This document shows positions 61,690 to 64,000 of a DNA stretch of 64,000 nucleotides, one piece after another. The stretch is from Cliona cf. orientalis (Eukaryota; Porifera; Demospongiae; Clionaida; Clionaidae). Position 1 is the first letter of the stretch. Each line of letters begins with the position of its first letter. The translations under genes and the position numbers were made by a program. Below the pieces are notes generated by a model. The model was not told where the DNA came from. It saw only the letters and a program-made list of their open reading frames with translations, and did no database searches. The stretch lies in the NCBI GenBank assembly GCA_963930775.1, contig OZ005697.1, positions 3,038,001 to 3,102,000 on the forward strand. The letters run 5' to 3'.

Positions 61690-62490
61690 ATGAGGTAAAT
61701 ACCTAAGTTCAGCAACTATGATGTAGCTATATAGCTATATGATCATGATTAGATAGCTGGATTAAATGGAATGCAAGCAAACTCGTACTACATTATAGTA
61801 CCTTAAGGACACGTTTGTTTGCGGGTACTAAATTTAGCGATTTGCCTGATTTTTGCTAATATTTGTACCCGCGAATATTAAAAATTTCAACATTTTTGAA
61901 TGAATAGAATGTTAATTTTGAAAAATTGCTAAAATGAGAACCCGCTAAATGCATGCACTATTTCCAAAATCCGCTAAGATTTGTACCCGCAAATAATCGT
62001 AGCCCTAAGGTATTAATTGAAATCAAACTTTCTATCTTTAATAATAATAATAATTATGCCGTATACATTTGGCTTGATTTACACTACTGTAAGTTTGGGG
62101 GGCATGCACTATATTATTATGTCCATGTCCATACAAGGGACTTAATTCTCTAATGTTTGTTCACAATAAAGCTCCATGCTATATACCCAGCTAGTTTTAT
62201 ATTTAATATCTATACTATTAGACTCTAAGTAGTTTCTCAATTGGTAGATGAAGTTTTGATACATTGTCCTTCATATTCTACAGAAGTAAATAAGGTGCAT
62301 ATATATATCCTGATTCACCCTTGTATCCTAGGTAACAGGGGTGTTATAACTAAAATATTGACCTCCCTCGGGCAATTATAATCCCCTATGAACACTATAG
62401 TGCATTGCACTAAAAATATGCCAGCCAACGATTTCCTACCATCTAAACACAAACACTAAGAAACTGACCAATCAGGATATATATCAGATG
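61690..62490. other. Gene-poor stretch
   Basis: It has GCTAAATTTAGCGATT / CCCGCTAA-type words that partly pair (61820-62000) and may be another decayed TIR element. No gene is seen. Confidence 0.35.
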
Positions 62491-62494
62491 TCAC

Positions 62495-62592
62495 ATGGTA
62501 GGCACGTGTATTATGGATTATAAAGCCCCTCCCCCTCGGGCTGCATCCTCGGGGTCGTGGACTTTATAATCCATAATACACTGCCTACCATG
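62495..62592. repeat. 98-base foldback with about 34-base arms
   Basis: CATGGTAGGCACGTGTATTA and TGGATTATAAAG at the left are inverted at 62561-62592 with two or three differences. The loop is rich in CCCTCGGG words. Probable MITE. Confidence 0.75.
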
Positions 62593-62722
62593 CGATATCT
62601 ATTACATAAATATATATGTGAGGGGGAGGGAGAGAGAGAATTGGTCAATATGTGGTGGGACATGTGATGGCCATGCAAATATTCACAGATGACTCGAATT
62701 ATAATAATATTATTATACTATG

Positions 62723-63113
62723 CTATATACCGGTAAATTCTTCGTGGCTAAGATTAGCAGATGTTGCGGTCATTTCCCGAGGTAGATTTGGTTTTGGTGA
62801 AGTCTGTGCTGTGTAGCTACCAAACACCATTGTTTTCCTTTTCGAGTTCAAACATATACTATAGGGTTGTTTCTGTAAAGATTAAGAAACTTGATCGTCA
62901 TGATTATGAGGCCGCAAGTGATGGTCAATAATGCATTGCAAGTTAATTGACTTACTCCGGAATTTTCCTGGATTGTCACTCTTATTCTCACCTTTCTGGC
63001 TTTTGTGACTAAGTAAATGCCCCCAACCACAAATAGCAATAGTGCTATAACAGCAACAAGTCCAATCACAATCAAAGTTCCTATAATCACTCCACCAGAA
63101 ACTGAAGGTGTAG
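62723..63113 (-). CDS. C-terminal exons of a probable single-pass membrane protein
   Basis: Exon 62992-63113 encodes TPSVSGGVIIGTLIVIGLVA and continues hydrophobic to IYLVTKARK: one transmembrane helix followed by a basic stop-transfer. The donor GTGAGA joins in phase 0 to 62723-62803, encoding a 26-residue tail (SPKPNLPREMTATSANLS) ending in TAG. A nearby alternative acceptor (TTTGGTAG, 62816-62817) would give another short tail. The extracellular part lies upstream, above 63113, and was not recognised in 63500-64000. Receptor identity is unknown. Confidence 0.55.
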
Positions 63114-63150
63114 CTATATAATAATTTTAAGTAAATCCTTTCCCATTACA

Positions 63151-63500
63151 GGTAAAAACTTGCCGACATTTCGACTAGATGTTCTAGTCATCCTCATGGC
63201 ACCTGAGGATGATTAGAGCATCTAGTCATGATATCTTGAGCTTTTTTAGACCATGTGCCATGTGGTCAAGATCAAACCACACCCCAATTTCGCTAACCAC
63301 ACCCTAACCACACCCACGATTTGGTAAATCTGAGCCTATTATGCTAGCATTATGCTCAATGCTAATGGCACCAAAATTTGTCCCTATTATTCTAAATTAT
63401 GCTAGCATAATTGGTCAAAGCCTAGTCATCTAGTCATGAGCATCTAGTCATCTAATCTGACTGTCATGAGCATCTAGTCGAAACGTCGGCAAGTTTTACC
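63151..63500. mobile_element. TIR element with GGTAAAA-CTTGCCGAC ends
   Basis: GGTAAAAACTTGCCGACATT then TCGACTAGATG at the left are inverted at 63469-63500 (CATCTAGTCGAAACGTCGGC then AAGTTTTACC). The interior repeats GAGCATCTAGTCAT several times. It lies in the intron upstream of the transmembrane exon. Confidence 0.75.
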
Positions 63501-64000
63501 GAACAGTTAAGTTATCCGCAAATAATCTTCGTTTGTTTCATGCAGATAGCAACTGAGAACGATGTCATTTCAGGTTAATTCCTGATTGGTACAGCTGCAT
63601 GGGCAATAACATTAATAGGCTGCTCAACATTATGTTTAATTGTCATCCTAACAGTAAAATAATTTAATCATGGCAGCCACTATAAAAAAAATCAGTATGA
63701 CATTGTTACGGTATGCATGGCATAACAATACACAAGAGTTTATTTTGAGCATCGGTCGCTGACACTGATATCCAAAATTACCATGGTATTAAAATTTAAT
63801 TGCCAATGTAATATTAATTACCTGATACACAAGAGCTTGCAAGGTATTGTCTTATGGGATGTACATGTATGCATGAATAGTTTGTGTGAGTGGTCAGCCC
63901 ATTTTCTCCTATTGGTTCATCATGTGTTACACATTAATCTTGTAGGCTATTGTTTCCTAAGATGCTTCATTCCTCACCAGAATTCTTTTGGCTTCTTGGC
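63501..64000. other. End of window, nothing recognised
   Basis: No exon with convincing borders was identified, although the membrane-protein gene on the minus strand must continue through or beyond this stretch. Confidence 0.3.

Overview
This is eukaryotic, AT-rich, animal-type DNA. Genes are split by GT-AG introns, intergenic DNA is full of short inverted-repeat transposons, and gene families include spatacsin, a Rho GTPase joined to a Roc/COR-like GTPase and a death domain, TRIM-NHL, AGPS and an amidohydrolase. The gene set, compact coding exons, DIRS and Ty3/gypsy remnants and a strong excess of TAGCTA-type words in non-coding DNA suggest a demosponge. That assignment is inference.

Layout: 1-8.9 kb is repeat-rich and gene-poor. 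9.2-14.0 kb (+) holds the last seven recognisable exons of a spatacsin (SPG11) gene. 14.2-16.2 kb (-) is an unrecognised five-exon gene meeting SPG11 tail to tail. 17.1-18.9 kb (-) is an amidohydrolase copy broken by one nonsense codon. 19.6-19.7 kb (-) is a damaged AGPS exon. 20.6-21.35 kb (+) holds two exons of a secreted protein whose 3' side is invaded by a Tc1/mariner-like transposase remnant and a TIR element. 23.1-39.85 kb (+) is the central locus: seven phase-compatible exons that join an atypical Rho domain to a Roc/COR-like GTPase and a C-terminal death domain (predicted 1030 aa). Its introns carry nested transposons and a decayed DIRS-like retroelement. 39.9-40.5 kb holds broken pieces resembling that gene and the TRIM gene. 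40.9-43.3 kb (-) is a decayed Ty3/gypsy element. 43.96-45.75 kb (-) is the intact amidohydrolase, and 47.6-47.75 kb (-) is an intact AGPS exon; both belong to the duplicate of the 17-20 kb block. 48-59 kb is gene-poor and rich in MITEs. 59.2-61.3 kb (+) is an intronless TRIM-NHL gene. 62.7-63.1 kb (-) holds the last two exons of a probable single-pass membrane protein.

The genes are not an operon. The most interesting object is the Rho-Roc-COR-death fusion: an apparently nucleotide-impaired Rho module in front of a switch GTPase with an intact P-loop and a death-fold output, the layout of an innate-immunity or cell-death sensor. The duplicated amidohydrolase/AGPS-exon block and the closely related chimeric gene scraps next to the fusion gene show recent local rearrangement. 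Exon coordinates were deduced by eye from reading frame, splice signals and family resemblance; no alignment or transcript was available.
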